From the NCBI RefSeq assembly GCF_001681715.1, contig NZ_LNWY01000024.1:1-64000 (forward strand): DNA of 64,000 nucleotides, given 5' to 3'. Source of the stretch: Tritonibacter mobilis (GTDB lineage: Bacteria > Pseudomonadota > Alphaproteobacteria > Rhodobacterales > Rhodobacteraceae). The notes under the pieces were generated by a model, which was given only the letters and a program-made list of their open reading frames with translations, had not been told where the DNA came from and made no database searches. Position numbers and translations under genes: made by a program. Below, piece by piece: positions 1 to 8,941 of the stretch. How positions within the stretch are numbered: position 1 is the stretch's first letter; each line of letters starts with the position of its first letter.

Positions 1-176
1 ATTTGTCAACATGACCTAGCCCGAAGCCGTCATTCGCGCCGGCTGGGGGGGGATGACCGGTTCCAAGCCCTTTCGGGATTTTGTGTTGCGTGGCCATCCT
101 TCGCTCAAATATGCCGCATGCAGCCTTGACAGGGCGAGGCGCTTTCAACCGTCGAAGGGCGGCGATTTGGCGGGTC

Positions 177-1205
177 TCACACATTCTCAGAGGTGTGGAT
201 TGCGATTGGGATGTTGACGCGTTGTGCGCCAGCGTCGGGACCGGCCTTGTGAGCCTTCACCATGGTCGCGATGATCTCGCGCGCGAAGGACCTGATCGGG
301 TAGGAGAGGGTCATCGTGATCGTCCCGTCGATGAGCCCGGCCCGCGTCGCGTCGAAGATCTCGTAGGCGACGCAGACAAAGTCCTTGCGGCGCGGCCGGT
401 CCTTCAGCGCGGCCAGGGCGCCGGTGATGCCTCCGCCCGACACGAAGAGACCGCACAGGTCGGGATGTTCGCTCAGGAGCTTCTCGGTCATCTCGCGGGC
501 GACGGCGGCGGATTCGAAGGTCTGGAGCGGCTCGAGCACTGTGAAACCGGCATCCTGTTCGCGTAGGTAGGACCGAAAGCCGCTCTCGTTGATCTCCTGA
601 TTACGGTAGCGATGGTTGCCCAGCAGCACACCAATCTTGCCGGGAATGCGGCAGGTATGATGGAAGGCCCAGGCGGCGGTGCGCCCCTTCTTCCAGTTGT
701 CGTGGCCGATGTAGCCGACGTTGCCCTGTGCCGACAAAGGCCCGATCAGCGCCGACACCGGGGTGCCGCTGTCCAGCAGCGCAGTGATCGCGTCGGAGAT
801 CACCGGATGCTCTGCCGCCACCACGCCGAGCGAATCGCACTGCTGCCCGACCTCGGTAATCCTGTACGCGATATGGTCCGGTGACAGGTCGTCCATGTAC
901 TCGAGTTCGAGGGTGACGTTGGCCCCGGTGTATTGTTCTGCCGCACGGCGCAAAGCGGCGCCCAGCTCGCGGTAGAACACCCGGTGCCCCTGGTGCAGAA
1001 TGACCCCGAGGCGGATGGTCTCACGGCTTTGCAGGACCGAATGCTCGATACTGCCGAGGCCATAAAATCCAATCCTTTCAGCGGCTCCCAGAACGATTTC
1101 GCGCGTTGAGCCCCGCACCGCCTGGGCATTGTTGATGACGCGGTTCACCGTGGAAACGGACACCCCTGCCTCCTGCGCAAGGTCCTTGATGGTGGGTCGG
1201 GACAT
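177..1205 (-). CDS. LacI-family transcriptional regulator of the inositol cluster
   Basis: A LacI/GalR-type DNA-binding repressor of about 342 residues. The N-terminus starts SRPTIKDLAQEAGVSVSTVN, a textbook LacI helix-turn-helix followed by the hinge-helix region, then a periplasmic-binding-protein-like ligand domain over the remainder. I start it at the ATG of MSRPTIKD (position 1205), because the ten residues upstream are not part of the family fold. It is divergent from the ABC importer and inositol genes that begin at 1596, which is the usual layout for a local regulator. Inference: it represses that operon until an inositol or a breakdown intermediate binds. The ligand cannot be read from sequence. 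Confidence 0.9.
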   Translation of the reverse strand: MSRPTIKDLAQEAGVSVSTVNRVINNAQAVRGSTREIVLGAAERIGFYGLGSIEHSVLQSRETIRLGVILHQGHRVFYRELGAALRRAAEQYTGANVTLELEYMDDLSPDHIAYRITEVGQQCDSLGVVAAEHPVISDAITALLDSGTPVSALIGPLSAQGNVGYIGHDNWKKGRTAAWAFHHTCRIPGKIGVLLGNHRYRNQEINESGFRSYLREQDAGFTVLEPLQTFESAAVAREMTEKLLSEHPDLCGLFVSGGGITGALAALKDRPRRKDFVCVAYEIFDATRAGLIDGTITMTLSYPIRSFAREIIATMVKAHKAGPDAGAQRVNIPIAIHTSENV

Positions 1206-1595
1206 GGCTTCTCCGGTCGTGATCCAGTGTTTCATTTTGTCTCATTTAATCTCGATTATGGGATGATTTGAAACGAAACGCTTTGAGACAGATTACGGAT
1301 ATTGATCCATTCAATGTCAATGATGCATTCAGTAGGTGCCGGGCACAGAGGAGTGCCGAGGCAGAATCCGGTCCCGCTGGGAGGCAGGCCGGAGCAAGCA
1401 GACAGACCCGATGACCGGGTGTCGCGTGGCAGGGCCGCGCAGCACACGGGACCAAACGCCCCCGGCACCCCGTGCCGGTGCGGTGGAAGCACGCCCCGCA
1501 CAGGGCGTCCGTCGATGCGGACAGGAGATGCGGGCCGACAGATGCCAGACCGCCGCCCCTGGGGCGGCACCCACGATCCAAGGGAGGAAACCCGG
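1206..1595. promoter_or_regulatory. Divergent regulatory region with candidate LacI operators
   Basis: This 390-base gap separates the LacI gene from the importer operon and holds no convincing gene. Two symmetric elements stand out: GAAACGCTTTGA at 1275-1286 (AAA-CGC-TTT core, resembling LacI-family operators) and ATTGATCCATTCAAT at 1301-1315 (five-base arms, five-base spacer). A purine-rich ribosome site, GGGAGGAAA at 1582-1590, precedes the binding-protein start. Operator function is inferred from position and symmetry only. Confidence 0.45.
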
Positions 1596-2564
1596 ATGAA
1601 CCTGACCAAGACCCTCAAGGCCACCGTTGCCGCAGCTGCCCTCGCGCTGACCGCCGTTCCCGCATCCGCGGCGGACATCGCGGTGATCGCCGGGTCCATC
1701 GAGGACGGTTTCTTCAACCTCATCAAGAAGGGCGTTGACGATGCGACCCTCGTGGTCGAGGCGAATGGCGGTTCGGTCAACTACCTGCGCACCCCGAACT
1801 ACGACAACTTCGGCCCGGACCTGGTGAACCTGATCAACCAGGCCGTGGCGCAGGGCGTCGACGGCATCGCGATCCCGGTCTGGGTGCCCGAGGCGCAGGT
1901 TCCCGCGCTGCAGAAGGCGGCCGAGCAGGGTATCAAGATCATGATGTACAATTCGGGTCTCGACGTGAAGGAAGACATTTTCGGCATCAATTACTTCGGC
2001 TCGGACGAGTTCGTCGCCGGTGAGGCAGGCGGGCGCTATATGGCCGAGCAGGGAGCGCAGAAGATTCTTTGCCACATCCACACGCCCGGGGCGGTTAACC
2101 ACGAAGCCCGCTGCGGCGGCGTCGAGAAGGGCGGCACCGAGGCAGGCGCCGAGGTCGTGATCCTGCGCACCCCGGCGAACCTCGATGGCGACATCACCGG
2201 CCTTGCAGAGGCGATCAAGTCCGAGCTGGTCGCCGACCAGAGCTTCGACGCGGTGATCTCGCTGTCGGCGTCCTCCGCCGATGCCTCCACCAATGCGGTG
2301 CAGCAGATCGGGGCAGGGGACCGGGTGATGGTCGGTGCTTTCGATCTCAGCGAAGCGGCCCTGAACCGCATCCAGGCGGGCACCCAGAAAATGGCCATCG
2401 ACCAGCTGCCCTATCTGCAGGGCTTTCTCGCCACCTCGATGCTGGCCGCGCATATCGACTTCGGCACCGAGCTGGCCACCGATCCGGTGCTGACCGGCCC
2501 CGCCATCGTCGATGCCTCGAACATCGAAACCGCACTGGCCGGGGTCTCTGCGGGCGCCCGCTGA
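1596..2564 (+). CDS. Periplasmic sugar/inositol-binding protein of ABC importer
   Basis: Periplasmic binding protein (322 residues) of a carbohydrate ABC importer, Peripla_BP_4/RbsB-like fold. An N-terminal signal peptide (KTLKATVAAAALALTAVPAS-A) covers about residues 1-25, followed directly by the first beta strand DIAVIAGS. The ATG at 1596 is preceded by GGGAGGAAA; upstream in-frame codons add a long arginine-rich stretch and are rejected. It is the first gene of the run leading to permease, ATPase and inositol enzymes, so the ligand is inferred to be myo-inositol or another cyclitol, as for IbpA of Caulobacter. Ligand specificity is not proven by the sequence. Confidence 0.88.
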   Translation: MNLTKTLKATVAAAALALTAVPASAADIAVIAGSIEDGFFNLIKKGVDDATLVVEANGGSVNYLRTPNYDNFGPDLVNLINQAVAQGVDGIAIPVWVPEAQVPALQKAAEQGIKIMMYNSGLDVKEDIFGINYFGSDEFVAGEAGGRYMAEQGAQKILCHIHTPGAVNHEARCGGVEKGGTEAGAEVVILRTPANLDGDITGLAEAIKSELVADQSFDAVISLSASSADASTNAVQQIGAGDRVMVGAFDLSEAALNRIQAGTQKMAIDQLPYLQGFLATSMLAAHIDFGTELATDPVLTGPAIVDASNIETALAGVSAGAR

Positions 2565-2659
2565 CCTTTCTCCCGGGCCGCTTAGGGCCCGGGATGCCCG
2601 CCCGAAACGGGCCGCTTCAAAACGAAGCCTGGCACCGCATCTTGCCGAGAGAGACAGAT

Positions 2660-3715
2660 ATGACCATGGAAACCACATCGCAGACTTCGGGGCCATCACG
2701 GCCCGCAACCTCGACGCCGTTCTCTGTCGGTGCCCTGTTCCGGCGGCCCGAAACCGGGGCGTTCATGGGCATGGTGCTGGTCTTCGCCTTCTTCGCCTAT
2801 TTCGGCTTCGACCGGAACTTCCTGTCGCCCTACGGCACGTCCTCTTGGGTCAACATGGCCTCGACGGTCGGCATCATCGCCATCCCCATCGGCTTCCTGA
2901 TGATCGCCGGAGAGCTCGACATCTCAATCGGGGCCATGGTGCCCGCGGCCAAGATGTCTATGGCGATCGCTGTCGGCTACTACGGCCTGCCGGTTGGCAT
3001 CGGTTTGCTCATCACCTTCGGCCTCGCGGCCTTCGTCGGCTGGGTCAACGGGATGCTGGTTACCCGCACCAACGTGCCGTCGCTCATTGTCACGCTGGCC
3101 ACGCTCTTCGCGGTTTCGGGCCTCACGCTCTTCCTGTCACTGTGGCTCACGGACACCACCAGCCAGGCGCTGACCTCTCCAGCGTGGGCCAAGGCGATGT
3201 TCGGCGACTACCACGCTTGGGGGTTCCAGAGCTCGGTGTTCTGGTGGCTCGGCATGGCGGCGGTACTCTACTACGTCCTGCACCTGTCGCCCTGGGGGAA
3301 CTGGATCTTTGCCCTTGGCGGTGACAAGGAAAGCGCCCGCAACGCCGGTATCCCCATCGATAAGCTGAAGATCGCGCTCTTCATGCTGGCCGCAATGGCC
3401 GCCGCCCTGTCCGGCACCTGCGAGGCGATCCTGTCGAACTCTGCCACCACCACCACCAACTTCGCGCTGATCTTCAACTGCATCATCGCCGTAGTCGTCG
3501 GCGGCGTACTTCTGACCGGCGGTTTCGGCACCGTGGCCGGTGTGTTCTTCGGCACCGCAACGCTGGCCATCGTGCAGCAGGGCATCGGCTATACGCCCTT
3601 CGACCGGAACCTGTCGTCCCTCATCATCGGTGTCATGCTGCTCATCGCGGTCCTGATGAACGACACCTTCCGCAACATGGCAACCTCGATGTCCGCCTCG
3701 AAAAAGGGGAAGTGA
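2660..3715 (+). CDS. ABC importer permease, BPD_transp_2 family
   Basis: Inner-membrane permease of 351 residues with many hydrophobic segments and the family-typical pattern IAIPIGFLMIAGELDISIGA (near residues 72-91) and VVVGGVLLTGGFGTVAG near residue 280, both characteristic of RbsC/BPD_transp_2 permeases for sugars. I chose the ATG at 2660 after GAGAGAGAC; the upstream extension is not family-like. It lies between the binding protein and the ATPase, four bases before the latter. It should form a homodimeric channel for the substrate delivered by the upstream binding protein, probably an inositol. Confidence 0.88.
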   Translation: MTMETTSQTSGPSRPATSTPFSVGALFRRPETGAFMGMVLVFAFFAYFGFDRNFLSPYGTSSWVNMASTVGIIAIPIGFLMIAGELDISIGAMVPAAKMSMAIAVGYYGLPVGIGLLITFGLAAFVGWVNGMLVTRTNVPSLIVTLATLFAVSGLTLFLSLWLTDTTSQALTSPAWAKAMFGDYHAWGFQSSVFWWLGMAAVLYYVLHLSPWGNWIFALGGDKESARNAGIPIDKLKIALFMLAAMAAALSGTCEAILSNSATTTTNFALIFNCIIAVVVGGVLLTGGFGTVAGVFFGTATLAIVQQGIGYTPFDRNLSSLIIGVMLLIAVLMNDTFRNMATSMSASKKGK

Positions 3716-3719
3716 TCCA

Positions 3720-4547
<828 letters not shown>

Positions 4548-4663
4548 CCGTTCTCCCCCGTCGGCGGTGCGCCCTGCACCGTCCAGTCGCGGTGGCGCGG
4601 CCCATGTCTCCTCCGGGACGGGCCACCGCATTCCCCCCTCATGCCCGAAGCGGAGCACGAACC

Positions 4664-5695
4664 ATGACATTGCGGATCGGATGCGTCGGCTACGGAACCG
4701 GCGGGCGCCACTTCCACACCCCCTTCGTCGACGCTGCGGCAGGCTGCACCCTCTCCGGCATCGTCGCCCGCGCCGAGACCACCGTCGCGCAGGCAAAGGC
4801 CGACTGGCCCGATGTGCCGGTCTTCCCCAGCCTTGCCGCCATGATCGAGGCAGGCGCCTGCGACGCGGTCACCATCACCACCCCACCGCACACCCGGCGC
4901 GCGCTTGTGCTGGAGGCCATCGAGGCCGGTCTGCATGTGATCGCCGACAAGCCCTTTGCCCCCTCAGAGGGCGCGGCGCTGGATCTGGATCGTGCTGCGA
5001 AAGAGGCGGGCATCGTGCTTGGCGTCTACCAGAACCGCCGCTTCGACAGCGACCTGCAGACGCTGGCATCGGTGCTGAAGGACGGCGCGCTGGGCGAGGT
5101 CTGGCGCGTCCACTCACGGATGGATTTCGACGACCCCGCGACACTCGAGGCTGGGCCGACCGGCGGGTTGCTGCGCGATCTTGGCAGCCATCTCGTGGAC
5201 CAGATGATCTACCTGCTGGGGCCGGTGGCGTCGGTCGATTGCCAGATGGATCACCTCGAGCTGCCCGAAGGCCGGACGGACGCCAGCTTCACCATCACCC
5301 TGCGCCACGAGAGCGGCGAGCACAGCCATATCAACGCCTCCAAGTGCAACCATCTGCATCTGCGCGAACTGCGGGCCTACGGCTCGAACGGCAGCTTCAC
5401 CAGCCGTGCCACCGACGTGCAGGCGCAGCAGCTTTTCGCCGGGGAGCGCCCGGCGGACGATCCGGAAAACTGGGGCTACGAGCCCGAGGCGAACTGGCCC
5501 GTCCTGCGGGTGGGCAACGGCGACGAGCGCGTGCCCGCGCAGCAAGGCCGCTACCACGATTACTACGCCGCTTTCGCCAAGGCGGTCGCCGACGGCACCC
5601 CGCCGCCGGTCACCGCCATCGAGGCGTCCCGCACCATCGCCGTGCTGGATGCCGCCCGCCGCAGCGCCGAGACCGGCGCCTCGGTCGCCCTTTGA
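4664..5695 (+). CDS. Gfo/Idh/MocA-family oxidoreductase (first of two)
   Basis: NAD(P)-dependent oxidoreductase of 343 residues. The N-terminal Rossmann motif GCVGYGTGGRHFHTPF and the EKP-like ADKPFAPS motif (about residue 95) identify the Gfo/Idh/MocA family; a C-terminal alpha/beta domain follows, with GGLLRDLGSHLVDQMIYLLG carrying the D-x3-H pair expected at the active site. It is not the closer match to inositol 2-dehydrogenase in this cluster (see 6649), so it may oxidise a different stereoisomer such as scyllo- or chiro-inositol, or a keto intermediate. That role is inference. The ATG at 4664 follows a GGAGCACGA ribosome site. Confidence 0.82.
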   Translation: MTLRIGCVGYGTGGRHFHTPFVDAAAGCTLSGIVARAETTVAQAKADWPDVPVFPSLAAMIEAGACDAVTITTPPHTRRALVLEAIEAGLHVIADKPFAPSEGAALDLDRAAKEAGIVLGVYQNRRFDSDLQTLASVLKDGALGEVWRVHSRMDFDDPATLEAGPTGGLLRDLGSHLVDQMIYLLGPVASVDCQMDHLELPEGRTDASFTITLRHESGEHSHINASKCNHLHLRELRAYGSNGSFTSRATDVQAQQLFAGERPADDPENWGYEPEANWPVLRVGNGDERVPAQQGRYHDYYAAFAKAVADGTPPPVTAIEASRTIAVLDAARRSAETGASVAL

Positions 5696-5749
5696 AACAC
5701 CTCGCGCCGGAGGAGGCGCGGCCCGACAACGACCCCTTGGGAGGACATC

Positions 5750-6652
5750 ATGAAGTACACCCTCGACCCCCATATGATCCGACACCTGTCGCTCGAGGAT
5801 ACGATCCGCAAGGTCGCCGAGCTGGGCTATGATTACGTCGAGATGTCGCCGCGCCCCGATTTCTTCTCGTGGTGGACGCGGCCCAAGCTCTACCCCGAGC
5901 GCATCCAGTCCTTCAAAAAGGCGCTCAAGGATCACAACGTCGGCCTTGCCACGATCCAGCCAATGTACCGCTGGGCGTCCCCCTATGCCGATGAATGGGA
6001 CATGGCGATCGACAACTGGAAGCGCGCCATCGAGTTCGCGGTGGAGCTGGAATGCCCGATGTTCGTGTCGGAATTCGGCCGGGGCGGATCGCCTAACCGG
6101 TCGCTGAACGACCAGAGCGGCATCCACCGCCCCGAGATCTGCGAAGGCCAGTTCTTCAAGGCGATGGACGTGCTGGTGCCCATCCTCGAGCGCGAGGGCA
6201 TCAAGCTGTCGCTCGAAGCGCACCCCGAGGACTGGATCGAGGAAATCCACCCCGCCATCGACATCATCAAGACCATCAACTCGCCGATGGTCCGCGCGTC
6301 CTTCATCGCGCCGCACACCTTCTTCTACGGCCCCGACATGGAGGCGAACCTGCGCGTCACCGCCGGGCTGCTGGAACATGTGCGGCTTGCGGACACCTAC
6401 GATCACAATAAGTCGTCCGAGCTGCGCTACATCGTCAACCCGCCGGAATCGAAGGTCCGGGTGCATCAGCACCTCGATTACGGCGAGGGCGAGATCGACT
6501 GGGATCTCTTCTTCAAGACCCTCGCCGACCTCAAGTTCGACGGCGTGCTGTCGAACTGCGTCTTCGGCTGGGAAGACCGCGCCGAGGACAGCGCGCGCTT
6601 CATGCTGTCCGAAACCAAGCGTTACGTCGAGAAATACGGAGTGGGCAAATGA
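5750..6652 (+). CDS. IolH-like sugar phosphate isomerase/epimerase (TIM barrel)
   Basis: Xylose-isomerase-like TIM-barrel protein of 300 residues. Stretches such as [24 protein letters not shown], and [20 protein letters not shown] closely resemble what I recall of IolH proteins in Bacillus inositol operons. Metal-binding acidic and histidine residues typical of the AP-endonuclease-2 fold are seen in [13 protein letters not shown] and [13 protein letters not shown]. The start follows TTGGGAGGACATC. The stop overlaps the start of the next gene by four bases. IolH has no firmly assigned reaction, so I give only the family; isomerisation or dehydration of an inosose is the likely type of chemistry. 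Confidence 0.75.
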   Translation: MKYTLDPHMIRHLSLEDTIRKVAELGYDYVEMSPRPDFFSWWTRPKLYPERIQSFKKALKDHNVGLATIQPMYRWASPYADEWDMAIDNWKRAIEFAVELECPMFVSEFGRGGSPNRSLNDQSGIHRPEICEGQFFKAMDVLVPILEREGIKLSLEAHPEDWIEEIHPAIDIIKTINSPMVRASFIAPHTFFYGPDMEANLRVTAGLLEHVRLADTYDHNKSSELRYIVNPPESKVRVHQHLDYGEGEIDWDLFFKTLADLKFDGVLSNCVFGWEDRAEDSARFMLSETKRYVEKYGVGK

Positions 6653-7692
6653 GCCTCAAGGTCGGAATCATCGGGACCGGCATGATCGGTCAGGATCATA
6701 TCCGCCGCCTCACCCAGGTGCTGAGCGGCGTGGCGGTCACGGCAGTGGCCGATATCTCGCGCGACCGCGCTGAGGCAGCCGCGCCGGAGGGGGCGGCCGT
6801 GTTCGACGATCCTAAGGCGCTGATTGCGTCCGACACGGTGGACGCCGTGGTGATTTGCTCATGGGGGCCTGCGCACGAGGAACAGCTTCTGGCCTGCATC
6901 GACGCGGGCAAGCCGGTGTTTTGCGAAAAACCCATGGTCACCAGCGAAGAATCGGCCCTGCGCGTGATCGAGGCGGAAACCGCCTTTGGCCGCCGCCTCG
7001 TGCAGGTGGGGTTCATGCGCCGCTTTGACGCCGACTACCGTCGCCTCAAGGCGGTGATCGACACCGGCACCCTTGGCGCGCCGCTGATGTACAAGTCGGT
7101 GCATCGCAACGCTTCGGTGCCCGAGGGGCTTTATACCTCGGATATGCCGCTCAACGACACGCTGGTGCATGATGCGGATATCTCCCGCTGGCTGCTGTCG
7201 GACGAGGTGACCGGCGTCGAGGTTCGTCTGCCGCGTCATTCCACCATCGGCGGCGAGCTGCGCGACCCGCATATCGTGCTGCTGCACTGCGCGTCGGGGG
7301 CCATCGTGATCGTCGAGATCTCGGTCAACATCGCCTACGGCTACGACATCCGCGGCGAGGTCTCCTGCGAGATGGGCGTCGCTGCGCTGCCGAACCGGCC
7401 CGCGACCGTGGTGTCCGACCAGTTCGGCATTCGGCAGGCGATCCCCGAGGACTGGCGCGAGCGCTTCATCGAAGCCTACGACCAGGAGTTCCGCGAATGG
7501 ATCGTGGCGGCAGGGCAGGGCACCGCGACCGGGCCGTCCGCGTGGGACGGCTATGCCTCGACCCTCGTGGCCGATGCCGCGCTGCGCGCTGTCGAGAGCG
7601 GCGCTCATGAGAAGATCGCCATGATCGAGAAACCGGCGCTCTACACCGGCGAAATCAGCCTGAGCCAGGCCATGCGGAAGGAAATCGCATGA
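6649..7692 (+). CDS. iolG: Inositol 2-dehydrogenase (IolG-like)
   Basis: NAD-dependent dehydrogenase of 347 residues that should oxidise myo-inositol to 2-keto-myo-inositol. It shows the Rossmann motif [15 protein letters not shown], the EKPM motif with the conserved active-site lysine (about residue 95), [10 protein letters not shown], and [15 protein letters not shown], which supplies the Asp/His pair of the IolG catalytic triad. These segments match IolG more closely than the other Gfo/Idh protein here. It overlaps its upstream and downstream neighbours by four bases each (ATGA), so translation is probably coupled. Exact inositol isomer specificity is inferred from context. Confidence 0.83.
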   Translation: MSLKVGIIGTGMIGQDHIRRLTQVLSGVAVTAVADISRDRAEAAAPEGAAVFDDPKALIASDTVDAVVICSWGPAHEEQLLACIDAGKPVFCEKPMVTSEESALRVIEAETAFGRRLVQVGFMRRFDADYRRLKAVIDTGTLGAPLMYKSVHRNASVPEGLYTSDMPLNDTLVHDADISRWLLSDEVTGVEVRLPRHSTIGGELRDPHIVLLHCASGAIVIVEISVNIAYGYDIRGEVSCEMGVAALPNRPATVVSDQFGIRQAIPEDWRERFIEAYDQEFREWIVAAGQGTATGPSAWDGYASTLVADAALRAVESGAHEKIAMIEKPALYTGEISLSQAMRKEIA

Positions 7693-8630
7693 AACTTTCC
7701 ATCTGTACCGATGTGATGGGCGATCTGCCCTTTGACCAGATGCTAGACAAATGCGTTGAACTGGGCGTCGAGGGGGTCGAGATGACCGGCGGCGGCTGGT
7801 CTCCCGCGCCGCATTTCCGCGCCGAGACGCTTCTGGCCGACCGCGCCGAGCTGTCCCGCCGCCTTGGCGAGATCGAGGCGCGGGGCCTGTCGATCGCCGC
7901 GCTCAACTGCTCGGCCAACCCGCTCGATCCGGGCGAGATGGGCAAGCGGCACCTCAAGGAAATGCAGGACACCATCCGCCTCGCGGGCGAGATCGGGGTG
8001 AAAAAGATCGTCACCATGTCCGGCCTGCCCGAGGCAGCCCCGGGCGACATGGTGCCGAACTGGCTGACCTACACCAAGAGCTGGCCCGCCGAGATGCCGG
8101 AGCGCGACCGTTACCAGTGGGAAGACCGCGCGTTTCCGCTTTGGCACGACCTTGTGAAGCTGGCCGGTGAGGCAGGGGTCGAGAAGATCGCGCTCGAGAA
8201 TTTCTCGGCCATGCTGGTGTGGAACCCCGAGACCCTGTTCCGCCTCCGCAATGAGGTGGGGGAGATGGTCGGCATGAACCTCGACCCTTCGCATCTCTTC
8301 TGGAAGGGGGCTTGCCCGATTGCCGTTGCCCGCGCGCTCGGCCCGGCGATCCACCATGTTCACGGCAAGGACACCCGCATCGAGCGCGGCCTGTGCGACG
8401 TGAACGGCCTGCTGGAGATGAAGGATGTCACCGACGTCGCGAACCGCGCGTGGAACTACGTCGCTGTCGGCGCGGGGCATGACCTTCAATGGTGGAAGGA
8501 GTTCTTTTCGGTGGTCGGCATGATGGGCTACGACGGCTGGGTGTCGCTGGAGATGGAAGATTTCACCATGTCCACCGAGGCGGGAATCCGGTCCTCCATC
8601 GACGCGCTTCAGGCGACGATCATCCGGTGA
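7689..8630 (+). CDS. Sugar phosphate isomerase/epimerase, possible IolE replacement
   Basis: Second TIM-barrel protein of the xylose-isomerase-like family, 313 residues. Motifs with likely metal ligands include [41 protein letters not shown] and WVSLEMEDF, which supply the Glu, Asp-x2-His, His and Glu set of this fold. It is distinct from IolH-like 5750 and lacks the N-terminal pattern I associate with IolE. Because no canonical inosose dehydratase is visible while IolB, IolC and IolD are, this protein is a candidate for that step. This is inference; epimerase or isomerase activity on an inosose is equally possible. It overlaps both neighbours by four bases. Confidence 0.72.
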   Translation: MKLSICTDVMGDLPFDQMLDKCVELGVEGVEMTGGGWSPAPHFRAETLLADRAELSRRLGEIEARGLSIAALNCSANPLDPGEMGKRHLKEMQDTIRLAGEIGVKKIVTMSGLPEAAPGDMVPNWLTYTKSWPAEMPERDRYQWEDRAFPLWHDLVKLAGEAGVEKIALENFSAMLVWNPETLFRLRNEVGEMVGMNLDPSHLFWKGACPIAVARALGPAIHHVHGKDTRIERGLCDVNGLLEMKDVTDVANRAWNYVAVGAGHDLQWWKEFFSVVGMMGYDGWVSLEMEDFTMSTEAGIRSSIDALQATIIR

Positions 8631-8911
8631 GTTACAAGTTCATCATAACCATCGACTGCCAACCCGGCACGCGTTCGAGGATCCTAGACCGCGCGCCCGC
8701 CGCGCAGGCCGCCACGCGGGCCGAGCCCGGCTGCATCGCCTACGATTTCTACACCTGCACCGATGATCCGGACCGTCTCGTCTTTGTCGAGACCTGGGCG
8801 GACGAGGCGGCGCATGGCTTCCACATGGAACAGCAGCACACGAAGGACTTCATTGTCTTCCACGAGCCGTTCCATCGCAATTTCACATTCGAGACGATCA
8901 ACGTCTCCTGA
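8627..8911 (+). CDS. ABM-domain (antibiotic biosynthesis monooxygenase-like) protein
   Basis: A 94-residue protein with the ABM/YgiN dimeric ferredoxin-like fold: GTRSRIL, a helix with EPGCIAYDFYTCTDDPDRLV, then FVETWADEAAHGFHMEQQHT. It starts with GTG at 8627, four bases inside the stop of the upstream TIM-barrel gene (GTGA), which sets the start and implies translational coupling. ABM proteins include quinol monooxygenases, haem-degrading enzymes and sugar-binding or mutarotase-like members. Its place inside an inositol operon is unusual; it could act on the enediolic or diketone intermediate, but no activity is supported directly. Confidence 0.75.
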   Translation: MSYKFIITIDCQPGTRSRILDRAPAAQAATRAEPGCIAYDFYTCTDDPDRLVFVETWADEAAHGFHMEQQHTKDFIVFHEPFHRNFTFETINVS

Positions 8912-8941
8912 CCCGCAAGACGCCTGCGAGGGGGGAAGAAC

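Noticed and set aside
1-10. ATTTGTCAAC at the window start recurs near 47647
   Set aside because: A ten-base match without associated ends or symmetry is expected by chance at this length.
5114-6472. A 452-residue minus-strand open frame across the Gfo/Idh and IolH-like genes
   Set aside because: It spans two well supported genes and their gap, with low-complexity Arg/Gly/Val content.
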